Source: Onthophagus taurus | Lineage: Eukaryota > Arthropoda > Insecta > Coleoptera > Scarabaeidae | Length of the DNA: 64,000 bases | Direction of reading: 5' to 3' | Assembly (NCBI RefSeq): GCF_036711975.1 | Contig: NC_091970.1 | Span: forward strand, 5,959,501 to 6,023,500 | In this document: piece by piece, positions 34,854 through 47,065 of the stretch | Position numbering within the stretch: position 1 is the stretch's first letter | Layout of the letters: the number at the start of each line of letters is the position of its first letter | Translations under genes and position numbers: made by a program | The notes under the pieces: generated by a model | What the model was told of the DNA's origin: nothing | Seen by the model: the letters and a program-made list of their open reading frames with translations, nothing else | The model's database searches: none

Positions 34854-36338
34854 GGTTTTAAAAACACTTAATTATGGTCTAATTATTGTTATTTTCGGTT
34901 TAAAAAAATATCTAACATAGAAATTCCGGTCACATGGGTTTTAAAAATATTTTGACAGGTTTGGTTATGTAATTTTACGTTATTACCAACTTAAATTATT
35001 TAATTAACTTAAATTGAGTTAATTAAAAAAATCTTTTATTTTTATAAATTATTTATTATTATGTTGGTTAATAACTAAATAATTAGAGTTAGAATTTAAT
35101 AAAATAATTTCTACGCATTTTAAGTCGATAAAAATACTTTAGTATTTCCTTAATAGATGGCGCCACCGTTATAAGTGTAATTACAGCTACCACAAAATAT
35201 TTTGTGCTAATCCCATTGTTTATAGAGTATATTATATGTAATTAGCTTACCCAATGCTTTTATTTGACGCCACGTTTTTAGTTCAGTTCCACCCTAGGGA
35301 TCTTTGATCATTCCGTTTAATTAAAAAAAAATAAGTTTTAATCAATTGCAACCCCATCTAGCGGTAACCACTCACACTAAATCGTATCTTTGACATTTCA
35401 AAACCACCGTTTTACATTTCTTTTTAAATTTGTCAAATTTAACAAAAAAGAAAACATAATTGAACAAAAAACACATTGTTGAATACGCGAACTATTTATT
35501 TAAAGTGATTTTAGGTCCCAAAATTAACCAGGCACCAAAACATAACCTAAATTTTTTAATCAAAAAATCAAGTAAGTTTAATTTTATTAAATTTAAGTCA
35601 TTTAATTATTAATTAATTTAATTATTTTGAGTAAAAATTAATAAAATTGAATTATTTTAAATGACAGATTTCTATTACCAACCTAATCCTAACCTGATTT
35701 TAATTTCATTTTCTTTCAATAGATGGCGCGAAACAATTTCAGGATTCAGTGTGGAGTTTCAAGAGGAATTTTTCTGAAGAATACAAATCAGTCTTTATTC
35801 TTCTTCGTAACGTTTCGTTCGCTTTTAAAACGTTTCTTTCAAACTATGTGCTTTAGCTGAAGTGGTTTTATTAAACAAAGGTAAAAAAATTAAGATTATT
35901 TTTGTGCTTTTTTTTAACTTTTTCTTAATTCACCAGAATTAATGAATGAACAATAAGATTCTTTCATTAGGTTTGTTTTGTTACATTTTTCTTTTTCCTC
36001 AGAGACACCAATTAACAAAAGGGATGTTAATTATTTAATTAAAGACTTAAAAAAAAGGGAATTCTTTTATGGTTCTAATTGAGGCATAAAAGGGGCCGAA
36101 TCAATTGATTTTAATTGATTTTTTTCTTGCATTTTCAAAATTTTATTTAGATTGCTTTTGTTTATTGTTAAAGAAATTGTAATGAACCTTGCGAATGTGT
36201 TCCACAAGTCAAAGGGCATCTAGATATCAATTTATCAACGTTTAATTGATTTTTTCCCAAATATACTTGATCTTCCGTCCTTACATCTCAATTTATTAAT
36301 CCAAATTAAGGTTAAGATATTCATTTTTTTTGTTGTAG
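34854..36338. promoter_or_regulatory. Head-to-head intergenic region, POLRMT / coiled-coil gene
   Basis: About 1.5 kb. On the right, a likely 5' UTR exon of the plus-strand gene ends at the donor AAAG|GTAAAA (35880/35881). It may start near an initiator-like TCAGT at about 35738, and it splices to the acceptor immediately before the ATG at 36339. No TATA box I trust. The rest is AT-rich without genes. Confidence 0.4.
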
Positions 36339-39300
36339 ATGGATTTTCGGTTAATTTTCGTCGCTTTTGTTGTTTTGAGCGGAGTTAGCGCCAGACCAGT
36401 GTCGTAAGTAAAAAGTTGTGATTGTTAATTATAAATTTATGGCTTCCTTACGGGGTTATAAATAGAATCTTTGCCTGTTTTGCGTCACTTTCCAGGCCTA
36501 ATAATGTCCCAAACATGTGTTTGGCCGCTTTATAAATACCCTTTTAGTTCAACAACCCCCAATTTACCATTTTTTGTTTTCAACCTCCTCATTAAATTCT
36601 TTGTTGGTGTCAAGTTTCGCTTTGAAACTTCTTTGAAACAAAAATATCGGGTTACGCTCGAGATTAGACAAGTTTTATGAGAAATACTTAAAATAGTTTA
36701 TTTTGTATTAAGAAACGAAGATATTCGAGATGCAATTTTATCAATCGTTAATATGATACGAGCAACGGAGGATAAATTGGAGCGCCACGAATACCGCGAG
36801 CGCATCTTGGGCGATCAAGTCAAAAAAAGCTTTATTTCGTTGGAGAAGAGAATTCGCGGGTTGGATCAAGGCGTTTTAAGCCGGTTAGATGAAAGAGTTG
36901 CAACTTTAGAGAGTGTTTGGATCCAAAAGGATGAAAAGGAAAGGATTCAGTTGCAAAAAACGTTCGATGCCGTTGAGGATATCCAAAAAAATTTGCCCAA
37001 TATTGTTGAGAAATTAAAAACTGATATTATAGCCGAGGTTGCTTATAAAACATTTTTTTGTTTAACTAATTAATTAATTAATTTGGTTTGTTTTAGATTC
37101 GGAACAAACCTGAGCCCATTAACGTGGATAACACACCAAAATTCGATGAGATAAAGGATGTTATTTCAGGAAAAATCGATGCGTTTAGCGTTAAAATGAA
37201 AGATGTTGGGGATGCTATTAATAAAATTAAATTGGAGATGAACGACGTTAAAATAAATCATAGCAAAGTTAATGAGCTACATCAACAATCAAATCAGAAT
37301 TTAGATAACGTCGAAAAACATCTAAAAAAGAACGAAAACGTTCTTGAAAAATTCGAGAATAAATTGGCCGAATACAACAATCGCGTCGATGTTTTTCCCC
37401 AAATTCAAGCCCAAAACGATTATAGCCGAAACATAATTCAAGGTAAAACAAAAAATTTAATCTTAAAACAATTAATTAATTTATATTTTTAGCCTTGGAG
37501 TCCCAAAAAACAAACGTACAAGAAATTTTAAGCGAAGTAAAAACATTAACGACAAAAATAAATAAAATCCCCGATAAAACCGATTTAGAAAATCATCAAA
37601 ATTCCTCAATAAATCACCTAAATCATCTAAAACATGACTTAATAAATAATTTAAATCAATCAGACGATGAAACAACAACAAAAATTGATTCGATTCAATC
37701 AAAATTGAGCGAAAATCACTTAATTAATGAAAACTCGTTTAAAGAAGTCTCAAATATGATATTATCGTTGACGGAGAACGTAGCGACGAGTTATAACCAA
37801 TTAAAAACGGAAGTACATAGTTTAAATAAATTGGAGCAAGTTATGGTGCAAACGGCGGATGGGGTTATGGATACAAAACGGCGCGTTGAATACGGGGTGC
37901 ATCAAATATTATTGGAAGTCGGCGACTTGGTGAAAGCGCAATCGAAAATTGTTAATAATACGATGAACGAGATTTTCAGCCGATTCGAATTGTCCGTTTT
38001 GGATGAGGAAACCGGCGCGTTGGCGAATTTGACCACGAAAATCGGGGATGAGATAGCGCAAGTTTGGCGGCAAATTGGGATTATGCACCAGCAGATGAGT
38101 GCGAGTTCTGATACTTTGAATAAGTTGCAGAATCAGACTGATTTTTATGTTAATGGGTCGCTTAATGTTATGGATAATATGAAAGGAAAAGTAAAAATAA
38201 ATTATTTATTTAGTTATACCTAGTATAATCTAATACTATATAGATATAACGGGGAATGAAATTTTTCATTTGCACTTTAAATTGTTTGGATGAATAATTT
38301 TAATGTACACTAATTCGAACAGCTATCCACTAGCACTAACACTAGACCTAGAACTAGAAACATTTGGGTTTTGCCGTCTGTCAAGACCTAGAACTAGAAA
38401 CATTCTAATTCTAGTATTACACTAGCGCTATCACTAGAACTAACACAAGACCTAGAACTAGAATCATTCGGGTTTAGCCGTCTTGACAGACGTGCGGCTA
38501 AATCCGAATGTTTCTAGTTCTTGGTCTAGTGTTAGTTCTAGTTTTGCTCTAGAACTAACACAAGACCTAGAACTAGAATCATTCGGGTTTAGCCGTCTTG
38601 AGAGACGTGCGGATAAATCCGAATGTTTCTAGTTCTAAGTCTTGTGTTGGTTCTAGTTTCAATTGTTATTTAGCGCGAGATTGTAGTATATTTTTATTGA
38701 ACGAAAAGTAGAACCAACAGTAGACCTAGAACTAGAAACATTTGGGATTAGCTATGGGTTTGAAGACACACGGCTGAGACGTTAGTTTTGTATACAACTA
38801 TAATTGAACTAAAATTAAAGTAAACTTTATTTTAAGCAAGTATTAGAGCCACTGCCTCGCCAGCACAGTTGCCTCGGTTTCTAAATAATAATGTTATCTT
38901 TCGTTTCTAATGTTATTATTGAAAACCTAGAACTATTGCCTCGGCAGCATGGCTGCCTCGGCTTCTAAGGAAGGTATTCGTTTTGAAGAAAAGTTTACTA
39001 AATTTTAAGAACTAGAACTACTACCTCTGCAACACGGCTACCTCGGTTCCTAAATAATATGTTATTATCAAAAACCTTTAACTACTGCTTAGGATTCTAA
39101 CCAATATGTTTGTGTTAAAGAAAACTTTCCATTATTTTAAATATTAGAGACACTGCCTCGGTTCGCAATGACAAAAAGTAATTTCTTTAGCATAAAATTA
39201 GCAATTTTACATTTTGAAAATTTGTTGCTGTATTTATTTAATTAATTTAATTTTTTTTAGGTTGGTAAAATAACTGATCGCATAACAGAATTAGACGGGA

Positions 39301-39488
39301 ACTTAAATTATTTATTGGGACGATTATCGTTGGTTACCCAAGATTTTAGTATGGTCAAGAAAGGTTTGGGACAAGCTTTGAGCGAAATTAGGGCTTCGTT
39401 TCAAGAGGTGCAAGAAAAAGTGAAAGATAACGGACCGGGGCCGCACAAAATTCAAAACGAAAGTGAAGAAAATCAACCTGTTATTTAA
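36339..39488 (+). CDS. Secreted coiled-coil protein, unknown function
   Basis: Five exons, 36339-36403, 36713-37037, 37097-37442, 37493-38190 and 39261-39488, in phase, 553 residues. Exon 1 is a classic signal peptide (MDFRLIFVAFVVLSGVSARP). The rest is almost wholly heptad-rich helix: EKRIRGLDQGVLSRLDERVA, KFDEIKDVISGKIDAFSVKM, NLDNVEKHLKKNENVLEKFE, ending SFQEVQEKVKDNGPGPHKIQ. No Cys-rich, Ig, fibrinogen or membrane domain follows, although long extracellular coiled coils often precede a fibrinogen-like head. I do not know a named family; expected to form elongated multimers outside the cell or in the secretory pathway. The ATG follows TTGTAG directly, so a 5' UTR intron probably ends there. 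The last intron (1.07 kb) is filled with repeats. Confidence 0.85.
38330..38770. repeat. Cluster of palindromic foldback copies in an intron
   Basis: Several full and partial copies of the ATTCGGGTTTAGCCG hairpin family in the last intron of the coiled-coil gene, for example 38456-38545 and 38556-38650, with CTAGAACTAACACAAGACC flanks. Copies here have GTCTTGACAGAC or GTCTTGAGAGAC inner loops rather than GTCTCTAAAGAC, marking a subfamily. Confidence 0.8.
38845..39165. repeat. Divergent tandem repeat (CTGCCTCGGCAGCA-type unit)
   Basis: Four to five degenerate units of about 80 bases. Each has ACTGCCTCG, CAGCACGGCTGCCTCGG and TTCTAAATAATATGTTAT-type words, near 38850, 38935, 39012, 39065 and 39145. 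GC-richer than the surroundings. Intronic. Confidence 0.65.
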
Positions 39489-39812
39489 AGAATAACCTAA
39501 AAATTACTATTATAGTAACTCCATTTATTATTATTAACATTTTTTTTGTAAACCATTTATTTTAATTATTATCTTATAATAATTTTTTTAAATAATATTT
39601 TAGATTTTTTGTACTATAAAAGAAAATATTTAAAGAAAATATTAAGTTGTTGACTTAACACAAAACAATTTTTTTTGTTACAACATATTTTCTTATCATT
39701 TCCTTAATTATATCCTAACAAAAAAATTTAAATTTGCATAAGGTGCATAACTAAAATTTATAGAATATTGTAGAAAAATATTACATTAGTTTTTGTTAAA
39801 AACTTTAGAAAG

Positions 39813-41425
39813 ATGTTACTTTTTTTGATAACAATATACTTATTTCATTTGCCGATTTTTTTCAGTTTAACATTAACTGAGTTTTCTCAATGTCCTCAAT
39901 ACACTGATTTATCTCAAGGAAATGGAACTCAGGTAATTTTTGTTTATTCCACTAATTTAATAAACATTTTTTTTGATTAAGTTTTATGGAAAAAAATGGT
40001 ATTTATACAAAACATCTGATGACTCAGAACGAGAATGGGATTGTGCCGTATTTCAATTTACGGGAAAGAAAACCATAGAGCAAATGATAACATTGTAAGA
40101 AATTAAGTTATTATTCTAACTTTACAACATATTTCAGTTACAGCTTTAGTTATGAAACTTCTGTGGTCTTTGTGTACTTTGAGTATCTTAGGGTGTTTTA
40201 TAGTTCACTTTGATACAGCTAGATAAAGAACAGTTTATTTTCGCCCGAGCAATTCACGTTTAGTGTTGAATTGCTGAAATAGTTTCTTTAAAAAGGAGAA
40301 ACATACATACGGTACGATCCGGACGTTTTCTAGTACACGTATTGCATTCAATGTTCAATGTGGCCTAAACGATATTATTAAAGGAAATTTAAGAATTTTT
40401 CAAAACTATATTTTATCGATATACGATTTTCATACTCATATTCCAAGAAATAGATTTTATACGAATTTTTAAAACTTAATCGGCGAAAATTGTAAAATTC
40501 CAAAAAATTATCGTTAATTTCAAAAATTTATTTCTCAAGAATTGCAAGTGATTTTTCAAAACGGCTTTTAGCATTAACAAGAGGATACTTTAATTAATAG
40601 TCGAAAGTGATAATAGCGACAGTTCTGTTAGTAATGAATGTGATGATGAATTACAAGCGAAGAGAAGAAAACTAGATGAAACTGCAACAAGAGATTTTAT
40701 ATACAGGTGCCCATTATGTATGAAATATAGTATATCACTCTAATGGATTAATGATGGCTTTATTGGCTCTGGTATTGATAAATGTTGTCATATTTACTCA
40801 TCGAATTGATATAGTTTAATAAATGATGTGTTTGCATGACTTTTCCAAAATCACCCTTGTGCAGTATTTAGTTAGTTCGTTGCAGCTATGATGATAAAAA
40901 AATCGGAATGAACTTTTTAACCTTTGTATCCGTATCCTATCTGTCCAGTACACAAAGCACCAACGTTTTCGAGCGCTTTTTGCAACATTCAATTGAACCC
41001 AGAAAACAATCAGCTCTAATTTTGCAGCATCACTATTCATCTCAACTATTCAAGCAACCTTTTTTAGGATGTAGTCTAATAATCCCATAACAAAATGTTT
41101 TAGCGGGAAATCACCACCATCTACAACAACTTTAACAAACTTTTACTTATTGAACGCAACGGATACGTATGCAGTAACATTAGAATGTATAAACATGATC
41201 GTTTTTCACATAAGTAAATCAATTATTTGTTATTATTCGTTATAATAATTTAATTTATTTCTTTTAGATAAGATCCATGTTTATACAAGTAAACCACACC
41301 CCGAGAACATAACAAGTTTTGAAAATGATGTTGCCGACACACTGAAATCCAATGATATATTAATTACTTTAAAGGAAACGAGACATGATTGCGAATACGT
41401 TTCAAGAAGAAAGAAAAAAAATTAG
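39813..41425 (+). CDS. Lipocalin-like secreted protein
   Basis: Five small exons, 39813-39932, 39982-40094, 40138-40182, 41104-41213 and 41268-41425, join in phase to 181 residues, the usual lipocalin size. A hydrophobic signal peptide (about residues 1-24) precedes Cys27. Exon 2 holds the lipocalin G-x-W signature (FYGKKWYLYKTSDD). Further Cys residues at 61, 121 and 171 would make the two conserved disulfides, and exon 4 reads YLLNATDTYAVTLECINMIV, like the later barrel strands. Such proteins (ApoD, bilin-binding protein, nitrophorin kin) carry small hydrophobic ligands. The 45-base exon 3, with donor GA|GTATCT, is the least certain piece; it is chosen because only it keeps phase across the 921-base intron. 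No close AATAAA seen. Ligand unknown; family call from motif, length and cysteines. Confidence 0.7.
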
Positions 41426-43429
41426 ATGATTAAGTTGTTAAATTTTTTAATTTTTTGAACACAAGTTTTTAAGAGAAAACGACCACAAGGAAGAAATCAA
41501 TACACACTCACGAAACTACCGTCTACATTATTGAAATCACGTTCCCAACAACAACCGGGGAGAGAAAAATAATGCCACCCTATATCCGCAGAGAGGAGAA
41601 CTTCTCTGCGCATCCTTTCCAATTTGTTACTTCCCGTTCGCGTTCTTCAATTATAAATACTTTATTATCGAAGTAGAAATTCTACGTTATTTAGAAGCTG
41701 AAATATTGATAATTCCGGGTCGATTTTAAAAACATTTCGAGTTTGTTGGTTCATTTTTTATTTATTTGTCGTGAATAAAAATGAAGAAAACATTCTCGAA
41801 TAATTCATGTAACAAGAATTTCTGGGGGTATTTCTGTACAGAATTTCAGCAATCTAAGCACCAATAAGCATAACTCGGAATGGATTTTCATATCCCCCGG
41901 TAAACATTCGCGCTGGCAAATACCTTTCGAGAAATGAGTAAGTCTAAAACTCATTACCAAAACGTATTTGGGTTTACATTAACATCTCGAAGCTGAGGCA
42001 TATCCTCAAGCATATTTCTATGTGGGGGAATTGCATTTTCCATATGCGGGGTCTATTTCCTGTGCACCTGTGGCCTAAGTCTAAATAAATAAAAACGCAT
42101 TCAGAGATTCACCGACCGTCGTAGACACGGGTTTGCTTTTATCCTCGCCAGGGTGGTGTATTAAATAGACCCCGGGGTTGGAAGACTTCAAAGTGGGCTC
42201 GATTTATATGCGACGGAAATTGGGAATGGGAATCGTCAGGCTGCAACTTCGAGGGTTAACCGTAAACAACGTTTTATTCAAATAAATAAAAAGAAATAAA
42301 AAATATAGAAGTAATTGAAAAAAGAAGTAATTTATCATATTTGCCCCCTTCCGAGACGCGAGGACATTTACGACTGTCTGAGCAAAGTTTCTCAAATACC
42401 GCCGTAGTCTGCACTTTATCAGCGTCCTAATGAGGACTGTCGAGAGTTCTGACTGTGGGGGAGGGGGCTCCACCCGAAATAAAGCCCTCGTAAATATCGA
42501 GACGGAGGGTTTCAGTTTTCGGCACGACCTCATTTTCCGGCAGCGAATCGGCCCATGCCACTCTCATAAAGTTTTGCGAGGAAAAATTGTTCCATTGCAC
42601 GGAAAATTTGAAAAATCCCCAACTCTCAAAAAACTTGATGTGTTTCCGGTACGGTTTATGCTCCGCTCTAAATTACAACGCACTCGCAACGAATACTCAA
42701 TTAGATGCATACAAATTGCGGTAAATTCCTGGATTAGTGTGTGGTAGAACTAGAAACTAAATGGCTTTCATTTATCTCGCTCGAAATTTATTCAATTCAC
42801 TTTTTATCATCTTTAGTTATGTTCGAATTCATTTCATGTCGAAAAATAACAAAAAAAATTCAACGAAATCGATTTTAAAGTCGCGGTGTTCTTTTCGATT
42901 CGGAAGTTATTGTTTCTATTACGTATCGCGAACTTGCTCACCAACAACAACACCGTTATGGATAAAGTTTCTTCGAAATTGCGGGTTATCGACAATTTCA
43001 AATGATGGATGGTCCCAAAGGAAAATCCCAAATCATGATCGAAACATTGAACTTAACCAAATTATTCTTCCATGAGATATTTCATGGACGTTTCCATTAA
43101 CTACTTATAATATTTTTATGAGGGCGTTTTTACCACTTTATTGACAGATAAATTGGTACCTCCTAAAAAGGATGACATTGATTTAGCTATTATTAATACG
43201 AAATATAAGTTATTTTTTCCCTTTAAATCGGAAATAGATGCATAACTGTAGGAAGTTTGATAAGTTAGAAGCAATTTCGAAGTTTCTGGATTCAATAGAG
43301 TTGCTTGTTGGTGAAAGTTCATGTAAAATTTACCAAATTACTAGCTTTTCTCGGAAGAGAAACTCTTTCAATATTAAATGTGAGGACTAAATCGCTCCTT
43401 TTGAATTATTTAACTTTAAATAAATAAAA
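41426..43429. other. Intergenic, no gene seen
   Basis: Mixed sequence with short reading frames on both strands (for example around 42430-42747 and 42761-43075). These lack recognisable motifs or splice partners. No RNA gene or transposon end recognised. Confidence 0.4.
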
Positions 43430-43718
43430 TCGGAGATTAATTAATTCATTAATGGCGGACCAATCAACCTTGCTCGGTGAAAAGTCATTCAGATCCTCGT
43501 GGAATCGTGGAAAAATGAAAATATATAAAGCTTTGGTAGAATCCATACTAATATATTGGACCGAAAGGACAGCAGAAACAAAGAAGTCTAAACAGATAAT
43601 GAGGGTGATGGAGATGAAAGTCTTGAGATCCATGTTGAATGTGACACTACGAGATAGGTGGACCGACACCTCTATCAAAGAAAGATGTAACATATAGGAT
43701 ATAGTAAAATGAACAAAA

Positions 43719-46700
43719 CGTCCCCTTTCTCACGTAGTGACGTATCTAGCAAAAAATGAGATATACCGGCAGTAAGTAAGTTTAAAGCGTTCACACCATC
43801 TCACGTAGTGGCGTATCTGAATTCCCAACACAATACTAGGAATTCGTTAATCTTGTACTGTCGTATGTGTTAATATTTTTTAATTTTTTCTCACGTACTG
43901 ACGTATGTCAGTTACGACGGTATGTGTGAATCTAGCATGCTTAATTGGCCAACAGCATAAATATGGCGTATCTGTCATACGATTGTTGATATTGTGTTCA
44001 ATTGTGTTCACGGTGTAATTTGCGCTCATATTGTGCTCTGTGTTTTTTGATAATAAAATTAAAAAATGGATGTACTTGTACAGTGGCGAGACAATAGTAA
44101 AAATGTGGTTGCTGCTAATGAATTACAAACCGTAAACTGTAAAAATTTAACAGTGGGATGTTCGGTGAAGATGTGTTACGTTAAAAAGTGGTATTACGGG
44201 AAAGTTCTGGACATTCAGACGGTCTCTGAGGATTCACATAGTTTTGATTCAGAAGATGATGTACCACTAGCTAATCTAAAGCAAACACAAAATACAATAA
44301 ATTTAAAAGAGACTGAAAGGACTAACCCAATCGACAGCTGCGATGATATCAGTGAATTTCCTATATATGATTCTGATGATGACCCTCCATTTGGAATCTG
44401 TGAAGCTCACAAATGCACAGGAGAAGTTTTTGCGGCATGCCAGCGATGCGAAGTTCTTTTGTGTTTCCGTCATTTTATTGAGGAGAGAGATTCTTGTGAG
44501 CATGGCAAAGAGCAAAAATGTATCCAAGAGGAATTTGTAGTTGAAGGAGAGGATAGAGAAGAGGTTACACCTCGAACTCAACGAAGTAATGCGCAAAAAT
44601 TTGCTAAAAAACAGAGGAATTTAGGTATATCTTGAAAAACAATATTACCGGTATATCACTAGTACCTTCTTAAATTTCTTTCTCAGGTAAGGAGTACATC
44701 AGCTCTACTACAAAGAAAATAGTTCCTGCTAGAACCATGAAAACACGGTGTGACAGTGTAGTATGTAAAGCAAAGGGTAAGGAGTGTTGCGAAATAAGTG
44801 AAGAACAGAGAAAATGCATATTCACTGATTTTTTTGCACTTGGTAACCTTCACCTACAGCGTGAATTTCTAATAAGACATATTAAGGTCTCAAATATGTT
44901 TCGAACAACAACGAAAAATGAATCACGTAGAAAATATACCTTGAAATACGCACTGAGCATGGATAAGAAGCCTCACGTTGTCTGCAAAAAAATGTTCTTA
45001 AGTACCCTAGGCATATCTGAAAGAATGTGCAGAACAGCCCTGAATAAAGTAACCGACACTGGTGTTTTAGAAAACGAAAAACGAGGAGGAAGGCAAAGAC
45101 AACGTGAACATAAAATAAAAGAATCTAAAATGCTAATTGAGATTAAACAGCAAATAGACAAATTTCCACGGATGGAGTCACATTTCTGTAGGGCGAAGAC
45201 ATCAAAATTATATCTTCACCCAGACTTAAGTTTGAGTAAAATGTACACCTTCTTTGTGGAAGAATTAGAAAAACAGGGACGAAACCATGGAGTACCTAGT
45301 TATGCTACTTATCGAAGAGTCTTCAAACAACAAAATTTATCGTTTAGTAGCCCTAAAAAAGACCAATGTTCATTATGTTTTACTTTTCACGAGGGTGATG
45401 AAAGTGTGAAAGAGAATCTGAGAGAAAGGTATAATCTTCATACTGCAGAAAAAACAGCCGTTCGTGCAAAGAAAGCAGCTTTAAATCTGAAGCTCAAGAA
45501 AATCCGTACATTTTATGTGCTGTTTTCGACCTTCAACAAGTTATATACGTCCCCATATCCAAAGAAAGTGCCATATTTTATAAAAGCCGCTTATCGACAT
45601 TTAATTTTACTGTTTATAATATTGCAAATAAAGACTGTAATTGTTTTTTTTTGGATGAAACAGCTAGTAGAAGGGGTTCTTCGGAAATCGCTATTTGCAT
45701 TTTCAAGACTTTAGAAGAATACAGTGAAAAACAAAAAATAGTGAAAGCGAACCTTTTCTCTGATGGGTGTTATGGGCAAAATAAAAACTCTATAATTGCA
45801 GCAATGCTGATGTACGCAGTTAACAAATTTTCAGCGTTGACCGAAATTACTCTAAGCTATTTCGAAACTAACCATGGTCAGAACGAAGGCGATTCTGCTC
45901 ATAGTGCAATCTCTAAGGCTATTGCCACAGCTGGCAGTATATTTATGCCTTCACAGTTACACCCAGTGATTCGGTTAGCACGAAAAAAGTCTCCTTATAA
46001 CGTCATTCCAATGACATACAAAGATTTCAAGGATTTCAAAGTTCTTTCGAAAGAAATTCGAATATTAAATGTGAAAATATCCGAATCTGGTAAACGCATA
46101 AAATGGACTGATATTAAGGAGATTCAAGTGCGAAAAACTGAACCTGATAAGTTGTTTCTTAAAACTAGTCATCTTGAGAATACTTACGACTGCATTCGTC
46201 TCAAACGTTTACTCAAGAACCCTTTGGATTTCCCTGTCGCTGCTTTGAATAAACACCCAATAAATATTTCAAGAAAGAAATTTGATGATCTTGTTTCGTT
46301 ATGTAGAGGAAACCATCCAGTTCCATCCGCATTCCAGAATGTCAACAATTTATTTTTAATTTACCTCATGAAAAAAATAATTGAGTTTTTGAGTTCGTTT
46401 TTCATTAATTCTTGTTTCTGTTTAGAATAAACTTTAATTAGGTATCTAATGAACATTTTTTAATCTTTAATTATAATTAATTATTATTATAGATAAATAT
46501 TTTTGCATATTCCGAATTAGTTCACAATAAAACCTCGTATAAATAGTGTAATTTATTTTCATAAAGGGAAATAGTCTATGGCGTATCTGATATAATGAAT
46601 CTGGTGCAAAGTCACGTACTGACGTAACTGCATATTTTTAACAAAAAAAGAATAAATTATGGGTTATATTTCCCATTTGACATAGACATCTTTAATAGCA

Positions 46701-46848
46701 ACCTGCTAAATCCTGTTGTCCAAATTTAATAACCTCATCTTTATTATTACTTGTGTTTTAATAAGTTATGGTTATAGAGTTTTAGTTTTTTGCATCTCCT
46801 GTAAAATTGTGTGCATGTCAGATACGCCACTACGTGAGAAAGGGGACG
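43719..46848 (+). mobile_element. 3130-base DNA transposon with intact inverted ends
   Basis: Ends are 29-base inverted repeats (CGTCCCCTTTCTCACGTAGT onward) with one mismatch, flanked by a 4-base duplication AAAA (43715-43718, 46849-46852). Subterminal copies of CACGTA(G/C)TG(A/G)CGTATCTG recur inside both ends (about 43800, 43890, 46575, 46612), likely transposase binding sites. One two-exon transposase gene fills the middle. The 4-base duplication and the transposase layout suggest a Sola-like group, but I cannot place it firmly. Near-perfect ends mean a fairly recent insertion into an older LINE. Confidence 0.85.
44066..46430 (+). CDS. Transposase with Tudor-like and zinc-binding N-terminus (one frameshift)
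   Basis: Exon 1 is 44066-44624; a 62-base GT-AG intron leads to exon 2 from 44687. The N-terminus (VLVQWRDNSKNVVAANEL, then KMCYVKKWYYGKVLDI) resembles Tudor-type domains, followed by an acidic stretch. A Cys/His cluster follows (CEAHKCTGEVFAACQRCEVL, LCFRHFIEERDSCEHG), then basic regions. The catalytic part shows FDLQQVIYVP, FFLDETASRRGSSEI, LFSDGCYGQNKNS and NHGQNEGDSAHSAIS, a set I know from uncharacterised insect transposon proteins (possibly the Pfam family DUF7869). Candidate metal ligands are the Asp of FDLQ, the Asp of SDGC and the Glu of NEGD. About 45498 the frame changes by one base, so this copy is probably inactive; otherwise it is whole at about 770 residues. AATAAA overlaps the stop. 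Confidence 0.75.
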
Positions 46849-47065
46849 AAAAGTATGCAAGAAAAGGTGGAAATAGCATGTGGAAGAAATGGATGAGAGG
46901 AGATTGGCCAGAATATGCATGTATGGACAAGTAAGGAAAAAGTTCACAAAGACGACCGCCCAAGAGATGGGTAGAGATCTGGATCTCCTCATCTGCGCAT
47001 TAAAGTCCAAACATGAGGTTTGACAAACAGAAACGCATCCCTAATCGAAAGTAGAAGAAGAAGAT

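Larger units (their letters stand above)
43430..47065 (+). mobile_element. LINE 3' end interrupted by a DNA transposon
   Basis: Two pieces, 43430-43718 and 46849-47065. The first reads KIYKALVESILIYWTERTAE, then MEMKVLRSMLNVTLRDRWTD and IKERCNI, the post-palm thumb region of RTE/CR1-type reverse transcriptases (KxYK-LV-P-LLYG-ETW; EMK-LR; RERC). The second continues with a decayed HVEEMDERRLARI block and ends in GAA repeats at about 47050-47060, a typical LINE tail. Frames agree across the insertion if one AAAA copy is counted. The LINE also carries in-frame stops of its own, so it was decaying. Confidence 0.75.
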
